Assembly (NCBI RefSeq): GCF_030246945.1
Contig: NZ_CP126742.1
Location: 1,798,001-1,862,000 of the forward strand
DNA length: 64,000 nt
Reading direction: 5' to 3'
Origin: Microbacterium sp. zg-Y1090
Lineage (GTDB): Bacteria; Actinomycetota; Actinomycetes; Actinomycetales; Microbacteriaceae
Under the pieces are notes generated by a model. The model had not been told where the DNA came from and searched no databases. It saw only the letters and a program-made list of their open reading frames with translations. The first letter of the stretch is position 1; each line of letters opens with the position of its first letter. Positions 1 through 9,028 of the stretch are shown here, piece after piece. The position numbers were made by a program, and so were the translations under genes.

Positions 1-60
1 CGCGCCACGATGGCGCTGCCGCCGCTGGGCGTGCTGTGGCTGCGCCACGAGGGCAGTTAG
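1..60 (+). CDS. C-terminal end of a probable 1,4-alpha-glucan branching enzyme (5' cut by window edge)
   Basis: The first 60 bases read in frame as the last 19 codons of a protein ending in TAG. The residues MALPPLGVLWLRHEGS resemble the beta-sandwich C-terminus of GlgB-type branching enzymes, which end in a Leu-Pro-Pro-Leu-(x)-Trp-Leu pattern. Only the tail is visible, so the family call is an inference from a short motif. Another alpha-amylase-fold enzyme is possible. Confidence 0.4.
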   Translation, partial: RATMALPPLGVLWLRHEGS

Positions 61-72
61 CCCCGGCCGCTC

Positions 73-105
73 CCGGCCGGCGCGACGGATGTCGCGTCCG
101 GCCGG
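73..105. terminator. Bidirectional hairpin terminator between convergent genes
   Basis: CCGGCCGG plus CGCGAC (73-86) pairs with GTCGCG plus CCGGCCGG (91-105) around a GGAT loop, with one bulged T. It sits between the stop of the rightward gene at 60 and the stop of the leftward thioredoxin gene at 113. There is no T-tract, as is common in high-GC actinobacteria. Confidence 0.6.
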
Positions 106-112
106 GGGCGGA

Positions 113-1054
113 TCAGAACATCAGGCTCGCCAGGGAGCGGCGCGCCTGCAGCACGCGGGGGTCGGCGTCGCCGACCAGGCCGAACAGCTCCAGCAGACGC
201 TCACGCACGGGTGCCCGCTCGTCGGTGGGGAGCGCCTGGAACAGCTCCAGCAGACGCAGGAACGCGTCTTCCACATGGCCGCCGGCCAGGTCGAGGTCGG
301 CCACCGCGAACTGGGCGGCGACGTCGCGCGGGGCGGCAGCGGCAGCGGCGCGGGCGGCCTGCAGGTCCAGCCCCTGCACGCGGGCGAGCAGACGCACCTG
401 GCCGAGGCCCGCGCGGGCGTCTTCGTCGTGGGGGTCCTCCGCGAGTGCCCGCTCATAGGCGCTGACGGCGCGGGCATAGTCCCCCGCCTCGATCGCGTCG
501 AAGGCTTCCGCGTGAAGCGGCGGGATCTGCGGCTCCTCCTCCTCGGCGGCCGGCGCGCCGGCGTCGACCGTGCCGGTCACGCCGTTCTGCGCCGCCAGCT
601 GCAGCAGCTGGGCGAACACCTCGCGCACCTGCGCCTCGGGCACGGCGCCCGTGAACAGCGGCACCGGCTGGCCGGCGACGAGGGCGACGACCATCGGGAT
701 GGACTGGGCGCGGAAGCCCTGCGCCAGCTGCGGGTTCGCGTCGACGTCCACCTTGGCCAGCACCAGCCGGCCGCCGAGCTCGGTCACGACCTTCTCGAGC
801 ACGGGGCTGAGCTGCTTGCAGGGCCCGCACCACTCCGCCCAGAGATCCACCACGACCGGCACGGTGCGGGAGAGCTCCAGAACGGCGCCGAACGTCGCAT
901 CCGTGACATCCATGACCAGCGACGGCACCGTCGGGGCGTCCGAAGCGGCCGCACCCGAGGCTGCGGCACCGCCGGCGGGAGGCTGCGGGCGGTTGCGCAG
1001 CGAGGACAGATCGACGGCGCCGCGCAGCACCGCGCTTGTGGTGGGGTCGGTCAC
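113..1054 (-). CDS. Thioredoxin-domain/TPR protein (YbbN/CnoX-like co-chaperone)
   Basis: A 313-residue cytoplasmic protein with a thioredoxin fold carrying the active site WCGPC (Cys76, Cys79), preceded by a roughly 45-residue Ala/Pro-rich linker and followed by a helical TPR-like C-terminal half. This is the layout of the YbbN/CnoX family, whose members protect proteins from oxidative damage and pass clients to chaperonins. E. coli CnoX lacks a redox-active CxxC, whereas this protein keeps it, as actinobacterial members often do. The GTG start overlaps the stop of the upstream membrane-protein gene (GTGA), indicating translational coupling. Confidence 0.85.
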   Translation of the reverse strand: MTDPTTSAVLRGAVDLSSLRNRPQPPAGGAAASGAAASDAPTVPSLVMDVTDATFGAVLELSRTVPVVVDLWAEWCGPCKQLSPVLEKVVTELGGRLVLAKVDVDANPQLAQGFRAQSIPMVVALVAGQPVPLFTGAVPEAQVREVFAQLLQLAAQNGVTGTVDAGAPAAEEEEPQIPPLHAEAFDAIEAGDYARAVSAYERALAEDPHDEDARAGLGQVRLLARVQGLDLQAARAAAAAAPRDVAAQFAVADLDLAGGHVEDAFLRLLELFQALPTDERAPVRERLLELFGLVGDADPRVLQARRSLASLMF

Positions 1055-2889
1055 GGGATCACCTTCGCGTCGAGGATGTGGGAGGAGTACCCGAGCAGCT
1101 GGATGCGCTCGGAGGAGGACTTCGCAGGCACGTAGAAGAACAGCTGGTCACCGAATGTCGTGGTGAACCCGGTGGCCGACTGGGTCGCGCCGGTCAGGGT
1201 GGCGACAGTGGGGTTCGGGGAGTCGGCGTCGAGCTTGATGACCGCCTCTTCCGTGGTGGGCCTGACCGTCTCGTTCTCGTTGACCGTGACCGCCACGATC
1301 GCGCCGTTCTCCAGCGTCGCCAGCGACACGGGCGCCTGCGAGCCGGGAACCGACTCGAAGGTCAGGCTGCCCGTCTCGGCGCCGGTCTGGTTGAACGCGT
1401 CCAGGCGCGCGGCGCGGTCGTTGGCGACGCCGCTGCGGAACTGGTCCGCGGCCTCGTCGAACAGGCCGGCGTATTCGCTGGAGTCGCCCTTGTTGAGAAC
1501 GTCGGCGTACGCTGCGGCGAGCTTCTCCGGTGCGATGGCCAGGAACGCGTTGTCCGGGGACACCTGTGCTGCACCGACGTAGGCCGGGGCGAGCGGCAGC
1601 TCGGTGGTGGCATCCAGCCCACCGACATAGGACAGCTTGTAGCCGCTCCAGGGGTCGTCCTGCGTGACGAACATGATGGTGTTGCCGGCCTCCTCGTCGC
1701 CGACGACCGCCATGAAGGTGCGCGGCCAGCCGTCGTAGGCCTGCGGCAGGAGGATCGACACCGGCCCGGAGGGGATCGCCGGAAGCGGCTTCTGCTCCGC
1801 GATCGCCGCGCGGAGGGTGTAGTTGGTGCGTCGCTCCGCCAGGGCGGGTCCGGTCAGCCGCTTCGCCGCGGCATTCGCGTCGAGGGCTTCATCCGCCGCC
1901 GCGACCTGCTCGGAGATGCGGGCGAGGATCTGCGCCGCCTGCGCTTCGGTCACGGCGGGGGCCTGCTGGCTCTCGGGCGCGATCACCGTGGCGGTGGGAG
2001 TCGGAGTGGGCGACGAACTGAACTGTGGCCAGGCGTCGGACGTGCAGCCTGCCAGCAGCACGCTCAGGCCGATGGCGGGCACGACGGCGAAGCGGCGGCG
2101 GCGCGTGCCGAGCGAGCGACGCGAGGGGCTTGCGGCGATCACGCCCTTCTCCTCCTCCGCGGTCGCCAGGTCGATGGGCTCGGTGACCGGCATCGGCAGG
2201 CCCTTCCGGCGCGGCCCGCGAGAGCGGCGGACGTGACGGATGCCGAGGATGTACAGCACGATGCCCACAGCGAGCAGCACGGCACCGCCGACGACGAGCG
2301 GGCCCGCCCAGGGGGTGGCGTTCACGACGGGCCAGGTCATCGTCAGCTTCGCGGGTGCGGGCGTGGCGCCGTCGGCGGCGACGAGCACGCTCATGTCCTC
2401 GGGCAGCTGGAGGGTCTCGATAAGCAGGTCCTCATCGGCGAACTCATCGAGCCAGAGGTCGGACCCGGCGGGGTTCAGCGGTGCGGGCGACGCGGCATCC
2501 TCGCCGGCTGCGTCCTCGGCCGCCGCGTCGTCTCCGGCGGGTTCCTCGGCCGCTGCCTCGGGCTCCACGATCGTCGTCGTGATCGCGCCTTCATCGTCCA
2601 CCTCGACGTGGGCGTACTGCCACGGGCTCAGCCAGGCGGCGAGATCGTCGGTGCGGCCGTAGGCGGCGAAGATGGGGCCATCGCCCTGGGCGCGCAGCGT
2701 CTGCGCGCCGGGGTGGCTCGCCAGCGCGGCACCGTCCACCAGCACGTAGGGCACATCCTGGGTGACCTCGATCGACTCGCTGTACGAGGTCGGGCCCTGG
2801 AAGACCGTCCGCTGGGCAACGCCGGCGCCGATCATGAGGGCGGCCAGCACGAAGGCTGCCACGGCCCATACGAATCGCACGAAGAACAC
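1051..2889 (-). CDS. Large membrane protein with three hydrophobic segments, function unknown
   Basis: 612 residues, GTG start. Hydrophobic segments lie at about 5-25, 196-217 and 267-281. The first extracytoplasmic part (26-195) contains an Ala/Glu/Asp-rich linker. A basic cytoplasmic stretch (218-268) follows, then a third segment ending in LLAGC (Cys282) like an internal lipobox, a Thr/Pro-rich spacer and a second exported domain of about 300 residues. The third segment looks like a lipoprotein signal fused behind a membrane protein. The thioredoxin-TPR gene follows with a 4-base overlap. I do not recognise a catalytic motif. Confidence 0.75.
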   Translation of the reverse strand: MFFVRFVWAVAAFVLAALMIGAGVAQRTVFQGPTSYSESIEVTQDVPYVLVDGAALASHPGAQTLRAQGDGPIFAAYGRTDDLAAWLSPWQYAHVEVDDEGAITTTIVEPEAAAEEPAGDDAAAEDAAGEDAASPAPLNPAGSDLWLDEFADEDLLIETLQLPEDMSVLVAADGATPAPAKLTMTWPVVNATPWAGPLVVGGAVLLAVGIVLYILGIRHVRRSRGPRRKGLPMPVTEPIDLATAEEEKGVIAASPSRRSLGTRRRRFAVVPAIGLSVLLAGCTSDAWPQFSSSPTPTPTATVIAPESQQAPAVTEAQAAQILARISEQVAAADEALDANAAAKRLTGPALAERRTNYTLRAAIAEQKPLPAIPSGPVSILLPQAYDGWPRTFMAVVGDEEAGNTIMFVTQDDPWSGYKLSYVGGLDATTELPLAPAYVGAAQVSPDNAFLAIAPEKLAAAYADVLNKGDSSEYAGLFDEAADQFRSGVANDRAARLDAFNQTGAETGSLTFESVPGSQAPVSLATLENGAIVAVTVNENETVRPTTEEAVIKLDADSPNPTVATLTGATQSATGFTTTFGDQLFFYVPAKSSSERIQLLGYSSHILDAKVIP

Positions 2890-3039
2890 CTCTCTGCACC
2901 CGAACTCGGGACGGCCGGGCGCACCATCGACATTTCAGCCTAGCGACATCGACCTGAATATGCGTTGGGAGGGCGCGTCCGCACGCGGCAGACCCGCGCG
3001 TGCGTATCCTGACGGAACCGGTATCCACAGGAGGCGCAC

Positions 3040-4113
3040 GTGAAGATCCAGCACCCTTTCCGCACGGCGCTGATCGCGACGCTGGGCGTGGGCGTGGGGC
3101 TCCTGATCATCTCCAGCGTCTCGACGCTGCAGACGATCCTGCTCTACGTCGGAACGGCGCTGTTCCTGTCGCTGGGCTTGGAGCCGGTGATCTCCTGGCT
3201 CGTCCGGCGCGGCTTCCGTCGCTGGGTCGCCGTGCTGACGACGATCATCGCCGTGCTGGCGGCGTTCGCGGGCATCGTCCTGATGGTGGTGCCGATCATC
3301 GTGGGGCAGGTCTCCCAGCTGGTGAAGCAGATCCAGCGGCTGATCGACCGGGGCGACCTCGACGACCCGGTGACGACCGTCAAGGACTGGATGCACGAGG
3401 TGTTCCCTCTGCTGAACGTCGACGAGGTGTTCGGGTATGTGCAGGACTGGTACGACACCCTCGACCTGGGCACGATCGGCACGACCGTCGGCGAGAGCCT
3501 CATCGCCATCGGCGGCGCGCTCATCGCCGGGTTCACCGGAGCGTTCATCGTGCTGATCCTCACGATCTACTTCACCGCCTCCACCCCGTCGCTCAAAGCG
3601 GCCGTGTACCAGCTCGTTCCGGCATCCAAGCGGGAGCGCTTCATCGACCTCTCCGAGCAGATCACCGATTCGGTGGGCTTCTACGTGATCGGGCAGGCCA
3701 GCCTCGGCGTCATCAACGGCGTGCTCAGCGCGATCTTCCTCTCGATCATCGGTGCGCCGTTCCCGGCCGTCCTGGCGGTCGTCGCCTTCTTCTTCTCGCT
3801 GATCCCCCTGGTGGGAACCCTGACCGGTTCCACGATCATCGTGCTGGTGTGCCTGATCCCCGGCCTCGGGTCCCCCGGCACCGCGCTGACGGCACTGATC
3901 TACTACGCCATCTACATGCAGCTGGAGGCGTACCTGCTCTCGCCGCGCATCATGAACCGGGCCGTGTCGATCCCCGGCGCCGTCGTGGTGATCGCCGCCC
4001 TGGCCGGCGGCTCGCTGCTGGGCCTGCTGGGCGCGCTCATCGCGATCCCGGTCGCCGCCAGCATCCTGATCATCTACCGGCAGGTCGTCATCCCACGTCA
4101 GAACGAGCGGTGA
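3040..4113 (+). CDS. AI-2E family transporter (PerM/UPF0118)
   Basis: 357 residues, GTG start 6 bases after a strong AGGAGG ribosome binding site. Two N-terminal hydrophobic helices, a soluble amphipathic region (about 95-150) and a cluster of C-terminal helices with a Gly/Ile-rich core give the AI-2E transporter layout of about 8 membrane segments. Family members export small molecules or exchange ions; the substrate cannot be read from sequence. It is divergent from the 612-residue membrane protein across a 150-base gap. Confidence 0.85.
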   Translation: MKIQHPFRTALIATLGVGVGLLIISSVSTLQTILLYVGTALFLSLGLEPVISWLVRRGFRRWVAVLTTIIAVLAAFAGIVLMVVPIIVGQVSQLVKQIQRLIDRGDLDDPVTTVKDWMHEVFPLLNVDEVFGYVQDWYDTLDLGTIGTTVGESLIAIGGALIAGFTGAFIVLILTIYFTASTPSLKAAVYQLVPASKRERFIDLSEQITDSVGFYVIGQASLGVINGVLSAIFLSIIGAPFPAVLAVVAFFFSLIPLVGTLTGSTIIVLVCLIPGLGSPGTALTALIYYAIYMQLEAYLLSPRIMNRAVSIPGAVVVIAALAGGSLLGLLGALIAIPVAASILIIYRQVVIPRQNER

Positions 4114-4123
4114 CGGATGCCCC

Positions 4124-4843
4124 TCAGGCCGCCGGCCCGTCCCACACCGTGGGGAGAGGCAGTGCGTCGGGATTGACCGCCGCGACGATCTCGGTCAGCA
4201 CCCGGCGGGTCTGGTTCTCCCCCACCCACAGGTGGCGTCCCCCGGTCACCGGGATCATGACGGCCTGCGGGATCGACGCGAAGCGCTCCGCCGCCTCGGC
4301 GGGGCGCAGGTAGTCGTCGAGCTCGGGCACGACGATCACGACGCGGCGTCCGTCACCCGCCCAGGCGGCGACCTCGTCTGCGGTCGCGCGGTGCAGGGGC
4401 GGCGAGAGCAGGATCACACCCTCGATGTCGTGATCGCGACCGTACTTCAGCGCCAGCTCGGTGCCGAACGACCACCCCAGCAACCAGGGCCGGGGCAGGC
4501 CCCGCTCATGCACGAACGCCATCGCCGCGGCCACGTCGAACTCTTCGGCCTGTCCGCCGTCGAAGGTGCCTTCGCTGGTGCCGCGCGGCGACGTGGTGCC
4601 GCGCGTGTTGAAGCGCAGCACGGCCAGGTCTGCCAGCGCCGGCAGCCGCCCGGCGGCCTTGCGCAGGATGTGCGAGTCCATGAACCCGCCGGCGGTGGGC
4701 AGCGGGTGCAGGGTGACGAGCGTCGCCACCGGGTCGTGCTCGAGCGGCGTTGCCAGCTCGCCGACCAGCGTCAGCCCGTCGAGGGTGTGCAACTCGATCT
4801 CTTCGCGATGCGCGGGAAGCTGCACCGGTCCACGGATCTCCAC
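4124..4843 (-). CDS. Alpha/beta hydrolase
   Basis: 239 residues. The nucleophile elbow GWSFG places the catalytic Ser at about 125. An early HPLPTAGG loop supplies the oxyanion hole and His203 (GGRHLWVG) is the likely catalytic His. Size and motifs match small dienelactone-hydrolase-like or KANL3/Tex30-type hydrolases. Its stop lies 10 bases from the convergent transporter stop. Substrate unknown. Confidence 0.8.
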   Translation of the reverse strand: MEIRGPVQLPAHREEIELHTLDGLTLVGELATPLEHDPVATLVTLHPLPTAGGFMDSHILRKAAGRLPALADLAVLRFNTRGTTSPRGTSEGTFDGGQAEEFDVAAAMAFVHERGLPRPWLLGWSFGTELALKYGRDHDIEGVILLSPPLHRATADEVAAWAGDGRRVVIVVPELDDYLRPAEAAERFASIPQAVMIPVTGGRHLWVGENQTRRVLTEIVAAVNPDALPLPTVWDGPAA

Positions 4844-4844
4844 G

Positions 4845-5129
4845 TCAGCCGATCCTCCAGCAGGCGTTGTGCCAATGACGGCGGTCGGCCAGCGCCGCCG
4901 CCTCGCCCAGGATGCCGTCCGCGCGCCAGACCACGACGTGCGCCACGCCTGGATCGACCGTGCGCCCGCACCCGGGGCAGATGTACGTCTTCTGGGCCTG
5001 CGAGGCGGCCACGGGCTGCACCGTCCACTCCGCGCCGCGACGCACCTCCGTGCGCTTCCAGCCGGCGATGAGACGGTCCAGCGAATCGTCGCGTGGCCGT
5101 TCGGGTCGACGGCGTCGGGAACGGGGCAT
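4845..5129 (-). CDS. Small conserved actinobacterial protein with CPGC and HxxC motifs
   Basis: 94 residues from ATG at 5129; in-frame starts further upstream would run into the 3' end of the next gene. The N-terminus is Arg-rich. The C-terminal half carries CPGCG and a late HWHNACW motif, a plausible one-zinc site. Homologous short proteins are common next to hydrolase genes in Actinobacteria and are sometimes labelled ATP/GTP-binding without support. The stop abuts the hydrolase start, so the two are probably co-transcribed. Confidence 0.75.
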   Translation of the reverse strand: MPRSRRRRPERPRDDSLDRLIAGWKRTEVRRGAEWTVQPVAASQAQKTYICPGCGRTVDPGVAHVVVWRADGILGEAAALADRRHWHNACWRIG

Positions 5130-5140
5130 GACGGCGGAGG

Positions 5141-5890
5141 TCACCACCAGTGGTTGCTGAGCCAGAAGTCGTAGGCCGCCGCCCAGCTTCCGTAGCGACC
5201 GGTGGCGTAGCCGTTGCCCCAGCGGAGGTTGTCCACGGGGTCGTAGCCGTTTCCGGGCACCTTGCTGCACGGGTACGCCTGCACGAGGCCGCACGCACCC
5301 GAGGAGCGGTTGGTGGCGTTGGGGTTCCAGCCACTCTCACGGCCCACGATGTAGTCGACGTAGCCCCAGTCGCCCTCAGCGATGCCGGCAGCGGACATCC
5401 ACTCGGCGGCGCTGCCACCGCCGGTGTAGAAGACGGGGCCGGCAGCAGCCGCGGACGAGCCCGTGGACTCGGCGGCAGCGGGCTCCGGCTCCGGCGTCGG
5501 GGTCGGCTTGGGCGTGACGTACACGCTGTAGCCGCTGCGCTCGAAGGTGACGGGCTCGGGCGTGGCCTGCGCGGCGTCTCCGGCGAGGGCCTGGGCGTCG
5601 CTCAGCGAATCGGCGTACAGCGACACGGGCGCCTTGTCCTCGGCCACGGCCTGCGAGAGCGACCCGCCGAGCGGGCCGATGTAGGCGCCGGCGAACCCGG
5701 CGACGGCGAGGGTGGCGAAGACCGACAGCACCCCGCGGCGACGCGACCAGCGCGGCTGCTGGGCCTCGCGCATCGAACGGCGGGTCGGTGCCGCGCCGCG
5801 CAGTGCGGGCGGCCGAGTGGCCGGGGCGGAGATCTCGTTGCCGGAAGTCACAGTGTGCGAGAGTCTACCGGCTCGGCCGACCGACGGCAT
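5141..5890 (-). CDS. Secreted/anchored lysozyme-fold protein (lytic transglycosylase-like)
   Basis: 249 residues if started at 5890; starts at the GTG at 5851 or the ATG at 5773 are possible. One transmembrane or signal segment (about 53-72) is followed by a Thr/Pro/Glu-rich linker and a C-terminal domain with a catalytic-type Glu in RESGWNPNATN (about 185) and the SGACGLVQAYP motif. This is typical of transglycosylase-like and aggregation-promoting-factor C-terminal domains that cleave peptidoglycan outside the membrane. Confidence 0.8.
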   Translation of the reverse strand: MPSVGRAGRLSHTVTSGNEISAPATRPPALRGAAPTRRSMREAQQPRWSRRRGVLSVFATLAVAGFAGAYIGPLGGSLSQAVAEDKAPVSLYADSLSDAQALAGDAAQATPEPVTFERSGYSVYVTPKPTPTPEPEPAAAESTGSSAAAAGPVFYTGGGSAAEWMSAAGIAEGDWGYVDYIVGRESGWNPNATNRSSGACGLVQAYPCSKVPGNGYDPVDNLRWGNGYATGRYGSWAAAYDFWLSNHWW

Positions 5891-5910
5891 ACGCGGCTGG
5901 TCGGTGCCGC

Positions 5911-6564
5911 TCAGCCGATCGCGAGCATGACTTCGACGACGGCGTCGAGCACCGCGTCGACCTGCGCTTCACGGTAGCCGCCACGCTGCATGCGGAAGGC
6001 GACGGTGCGCACCTGATCGGTCGTCAAGGGAGCGCCGTCGGCGAGGTAGGCCGCGAGCCGGTCGGCGACGATGTCGACCTCGTCGACCCGGTAGCCGTAG
6101 CGGAGCGCGGAGACGCGATCGAACCGGCGGCCGCGCGGTCGGGCCAGACGGTCGAGCACCTCCTGTGCGAGCTCACGCGAACGGCCGACCCAGGCCCGCG
6201 CGCCGGCCCGCGACAGCGCGTACTCCCGCTCGCGAGCGGCGAAGGCGTCCTCGATGCGGCCGAGGGCGGCGTCCACGGCGGCGATGACGTACCCGTGGCG
6301 CACGAGCGGGAACCCGGCGCGGCGCACCTCGGTGCTGCCGAGCGTGGCTTCGGCGGGGTCGGATTCGAACGCCGCCCGCGCCTGCTCGAGGAACGCGTCG
6401 ACCGCCTGAACGTCATAGCCCTTCTCACGCCCCCGGGTGAGGGGGAAGGGCGCCGCGGGCGCCGTCTTCTCGGTGGCCTCGTCGCCGGCGGCATCCGCGT
6501 CGATGTCGGCGCCCAGAGGCTCCGCCGACGGCGCGTCGGTCTCGTGCGCGTGAGAGAGGGTCAT
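5911..6564 (-). CDS. DivIVA-domain-containing protein
   Basis: 217 residues. The ATG at 6564 overlaps the cdsA stop (ATGA). After an acidic N-terminus, four GY-(x)3-VD repeats (near 49, 91, 152 and 197) follow the DivIVA-motif pattern (GYDVQAVDAFLEQ and similar). Actinobacterial proteins of this type probably act in polar growth or septum-associated assembly. Coupling to cdsA fits a link to the cell envelope. Confidence 0.8.
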   Translation of the reverse strand: MTLSHAHETDAPSAEPLGADIDADAAGDEATEKTAPAAPFPLTRGREKGYDVQAVDAFLEQARAAFESDPAEATLGSTEVRRAGFPLVRHGYVIAAVDAALGRIEDAFAAREREYALSRAGARAWVGRSRELAQEVLDRLARPRGRRFDRVSALRYGYRVDEVDIVADRLAAYLADGAPLTTDQVRTVAFRMQRGGYREAQVDAVLDAVVEVMLAIG

Positions 6565-7586
6565 GCCGCCACCAGGGGGAAGAAGACGAAGTACAGAGCC
6601 AGGGCCGGCACCGTGGAGGGCAGGATGGAGTCCAGTCGATCGAGCACCCCACCGTGTCCCGGCAGCCATGAGCTCATGTCCTTGATGCCGAGGTCCCGCT
6701 TGATCATCGACTCGCCGAGGTCACCGAGGGTCGCCGTGGCCAGCACCGCGAGACCGATGACGACGCCGGCCCACCAGGGCACCTGCAGCAGGAAGATGCC
6801 GAACAGCACGCCGGCGGCCACCGCGGCCAGCACGGCACCGCCGAAGCCCTCCCACGTCTTCTTCGGGCTGATGCGCGGGGCCATGGGATGCTTGCCGAGC
6901 ATGAGCCCGAATGCGTAGGCGCCGGTGTCGGCGGCCACCGCGGTGCCGATCATCGCCAGCACCCACCACTCCCCCTGGTCCTGCCGCAGGAGGATGAGCA
7001 GCAGGCTGCCGAGGAACGCGACGTACAGCTGCACGAATCCCGAGATGAGGGTGTCCGAGAGCACATCGCCGTACGTCCGGCCGTCGTTCGCCGCCATCTG
7101 CGCGACCAGGCGCCAGACGATCACGAAGGCCACCGCCGCGAAGGCGACGGCCCAGTGCGTGAAGTAGTCCAGGAAGTAGCCCGACAGCACGAGCGCGAGC
7201 GCGGCGATGAGCTGCGGCACCACGTCGACGCGTCGTCCGGCGCTCTGCAGGGCGCGGGAGAACTCGAACACACCCAGCAGCGCGACAGGGATGGCGAACA
7301 CCAGGAACAGCTGCTTGAAGAACATCAGCGAGCCGATGACCACGACGCCGAGCGCCAGTCCGATCAGGGTCGCGACGATCAGGTCACGTCCGGTGCGCTG
7401 CTTGATCTTCTCGTTGGCCAGGTCGAAGTCCGCGCGGGCGCGTTCCACCTGATGCTCGAACTCGGAGCGGGCGGCCCGCAGATGGGTGCTGAACTCGACC
7501 CCGGGGTCGCCGGGGGTACGCCGACCGTCCGAGCGCCGAACGGGGGGATCGAGCGGGCGCTCCGCGTCGTCGGAGGGGTCGGTCAT
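6561..7586 (-). CDS. cdsA: Phosphatidate cytidylyltransferase
   Basis: 341 residues. An N-terminal cytoplasmic region with a coiled-coil-prone segment (about 25-60) is followed by about eight membrane helices. The C-terminal CdsA signature is present (KRDLGIKDMSSWLPGHGG, then DRLDS), with the metal-binding Asp residues. It makes CDP-diacylglycerol from CTP and phosphatidate. It lies between frr and the DivIVA-like gene; frr-cdsA is a standard bacterial neighbourhood. Confidence 0.95.
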   Translation of the reverse strand: MTDPSDDAERPLDPPVRRSDGRRTPGDPGVEFSTHLRAARSEFEHQVERARADFDLANEKIKQRTGRDLIVATLIGLALGVVVIGSLMFFKQLFLVFAIPVALLGVFEFSRALQSAGRRVDVVPQLIAALALVLSGYFLDYFTHWAVAFAAVAFVIVWRLVAQMAANDGRTYGDVLSDTLISGFVQLYVAFLGSLLLILLRQDQGEWWVLAMIGTAVAADTGAYAFGLMLGKHPMAPRISPKKTWEGFGGAVLAAVAAGVLFGIFLLQVPWWAGVVIGLAVLATATLGDLGESMIKRDLGIKDMSSWLPGHGGVLDRLDSILPSTVPALALYFVFFPLVAA

Positions 7587-7592
7587 CGCCTG

Positions 7593-8153
7593 TCAGACCT
7601 CGAGCAGCTCGGTCTCTTTGCGCTTGAGGGCCTCGTCGATGGCGTCGACGTGCGACCGGGTCAGCGCGTCAAGGTCCTTCTCGGCGCGGACGAGCTCGTC
7701 CTCGCCGACATCGCTCTTGAGGGCGTCCAGGTCGTCCTTGGCCTTGCGGCGGATGCCGCGGATGTGGACCTTGTGGTCCTCACCCTTGGTGCGCACGAGC
7801 TTGACGTACTCCTTGCGGCGCTCCTGGGTCAGCTCCGGCATCGTGACCCGCACGATGCTGCCGTCGTTGGACGGGTTGACGCCGAGGTTCGGGGTGTCGC
7901 GGATGGCCTGCTCGATGGCCTTCAGCGCGGACTTGTCGTACGGCGAGATGACCAGCGTGCGGGCCTCGGCGTTGTTCAGCGAGGCCAGCTGCGCGAGCGG
8001 GGTCGGCGTGCCGTAGTAGTCCACCAGGATCTTCTGGAACAGCTGAGGGTTGGCGCGTCCGGTGCGGACGGTGGCGAAGTCATCCTTCGCGGCCTCCACA
8101 GCGCGGTCCATGCGTGCTCCGGCATCGGCCAGCACATCGGCGATCACGGTCAC
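7593..8153 (-). CDS. frr: Ribosome recycling factor
   Basis: 186 residues, the usual length. It starts at GTG and contains the conserved RTGRANP segment and the hinge sequence RKEYVKLVR. With EF-G it splits post-termination ribosomes. It follows pyrH in the same direction, as in most bacteria, with cdsA 6 bases downstream. Confidence 0.97.
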   Translation of the reverse strand: MTVIADVLADAGARMDRAVEAAKDDFATVRTGRANPQLFQKILVDYYGTPTPLAQLASLNNAEARTLVISPYDKSALKAIEQAIRDTPNLGVNPSNDGSIVRVTMPELTQERRKEYVKLVRTKGEDHKVHIRGIRRKAKDDLDALKSDVGEDELVRAEKDLDALTRSHVDAIDEALKRKETELLEV

Positions 8154-8227
8154 TCCATTCGTCGGGGCAGGTCGTTCAAGTCTAGTTGAGGGTGGTCCTC
8201 ACCCAGGGGCGCTACGCCGCGTGGGCG

Positions 8228-8947
8228 TCAGGCGGTCACGAGGGTGCCGATGGGCTCGCCCAGCAGCGCCCGCGTCACATTCCCCGCCGGCTCCATGCCG
8301 AACACCCGCATGTCCATGCGGTTGTCCATGCAGAGGCTGAACGCGGTCGAGTCGACGACCTTCAGCCCGCGCTGCAGCGCGTCGGCGTAGGTCAGGCGGT
8401 CCAGGCGCGTCGCGGACGCGTCCAGACGCGGGTCGGCGGTGTAGACGCCGTCGACGCCGTTCTTGGCGACGAGCACCTCGCTCGCGCCGATCTCGAGCGC
8501 ACGCTGGGCAGCGACGGTGTCGGTGGAGAAGTACGGCAGCCCCGCGCCGGCGCCGAAGATGACGACCCGGCCCTTCTCCATGTGGCGCTCGGCGCGGCGC
8601 GGGATGTAGGGCTCGGCGACCTGCGTCATCGAGATGGCCGACTGCACGCGGGTGGCGGCGCCCGCCTGCTCGAGGAAGTCCTGCAGCGCCAGGGCGTTCA
8701 TCACCGTGCCGAGCATCCCCATGTAGTCCGCTCGCCCGCGGTCCATGCCGCGCTGGCTCAGCTCCGCGCCCCGGAAGAAGTTGCCCCCTCCGACGACGAT
8801 GGAGATCTCCACGCGGTCCACAGCGGCGGCGATCTCGCGCGCCATCTGGCTGACGACGTCGGGGTTGACCCCCAGCTGGCCTGCTCCGAATGCTTCTCCG
8901 GACAGTTTCAGCAGAACGCGGCGGCGTCCCGTGGCCTCATCGATCAC
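8228..8947 (-). CDS. pyrH: UMP kinase
   Basis: 239 residues from a GTG at 8947. The amino-acid-kinase fold is shown by VLLKLSGEA at the N-terminus and GGGNFFRG. It phosphorylates UMP to UDP as a hexamer, regulated by GTP and UTP in characterised homologues. It is separated from tsf by a hairpin terminator, so it probably has its own promoter in the 8948-8989 region. Confidence 0.97.
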   Translation of the reverse strand: MIDEATGRRRVLLKLSGEAFGAGQLGVNPDVVSQMAREIAAAVDRVEISIVVGGGNFFRGAELSQRGMDRGRADYMGMLGTVMNALALQDFLEQAGAATRVQSAISMTQVAEPYIPRRAERHMEKGRVVIFGAGAGLPYFSTDTVAAQRALEIGASEVLVAKNGVDGVYTADPRLDASATRLDRLTYADALQRGLKVVDSTAFSLCMDNRMDMRVFGMEPAGNVTRALLGEPIGTLVTA

Positions 8948-8989
8948 GTGTGGTCCTCTCGTCTTCTACAACCTAGCGTCGGGCATGGG

Positions 8990-9020
8990 AAAGGCCCGCA
9001 CCGAAGCGATGCGGGCCTTT
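8990..9020 (-). terminator. Intrinsic terminator after tsf
   Basis: AAAGGCCCGCA (8990-9000) and TGCGGGCCTTT (9010-9020) form a perfect 11-bp stem with a 9-base loop directly after the tsf stop. Read on the minus strand it ends in TTT. Confidence 0.8.
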
Positions 9021-9028
9021 CTCGCGAC

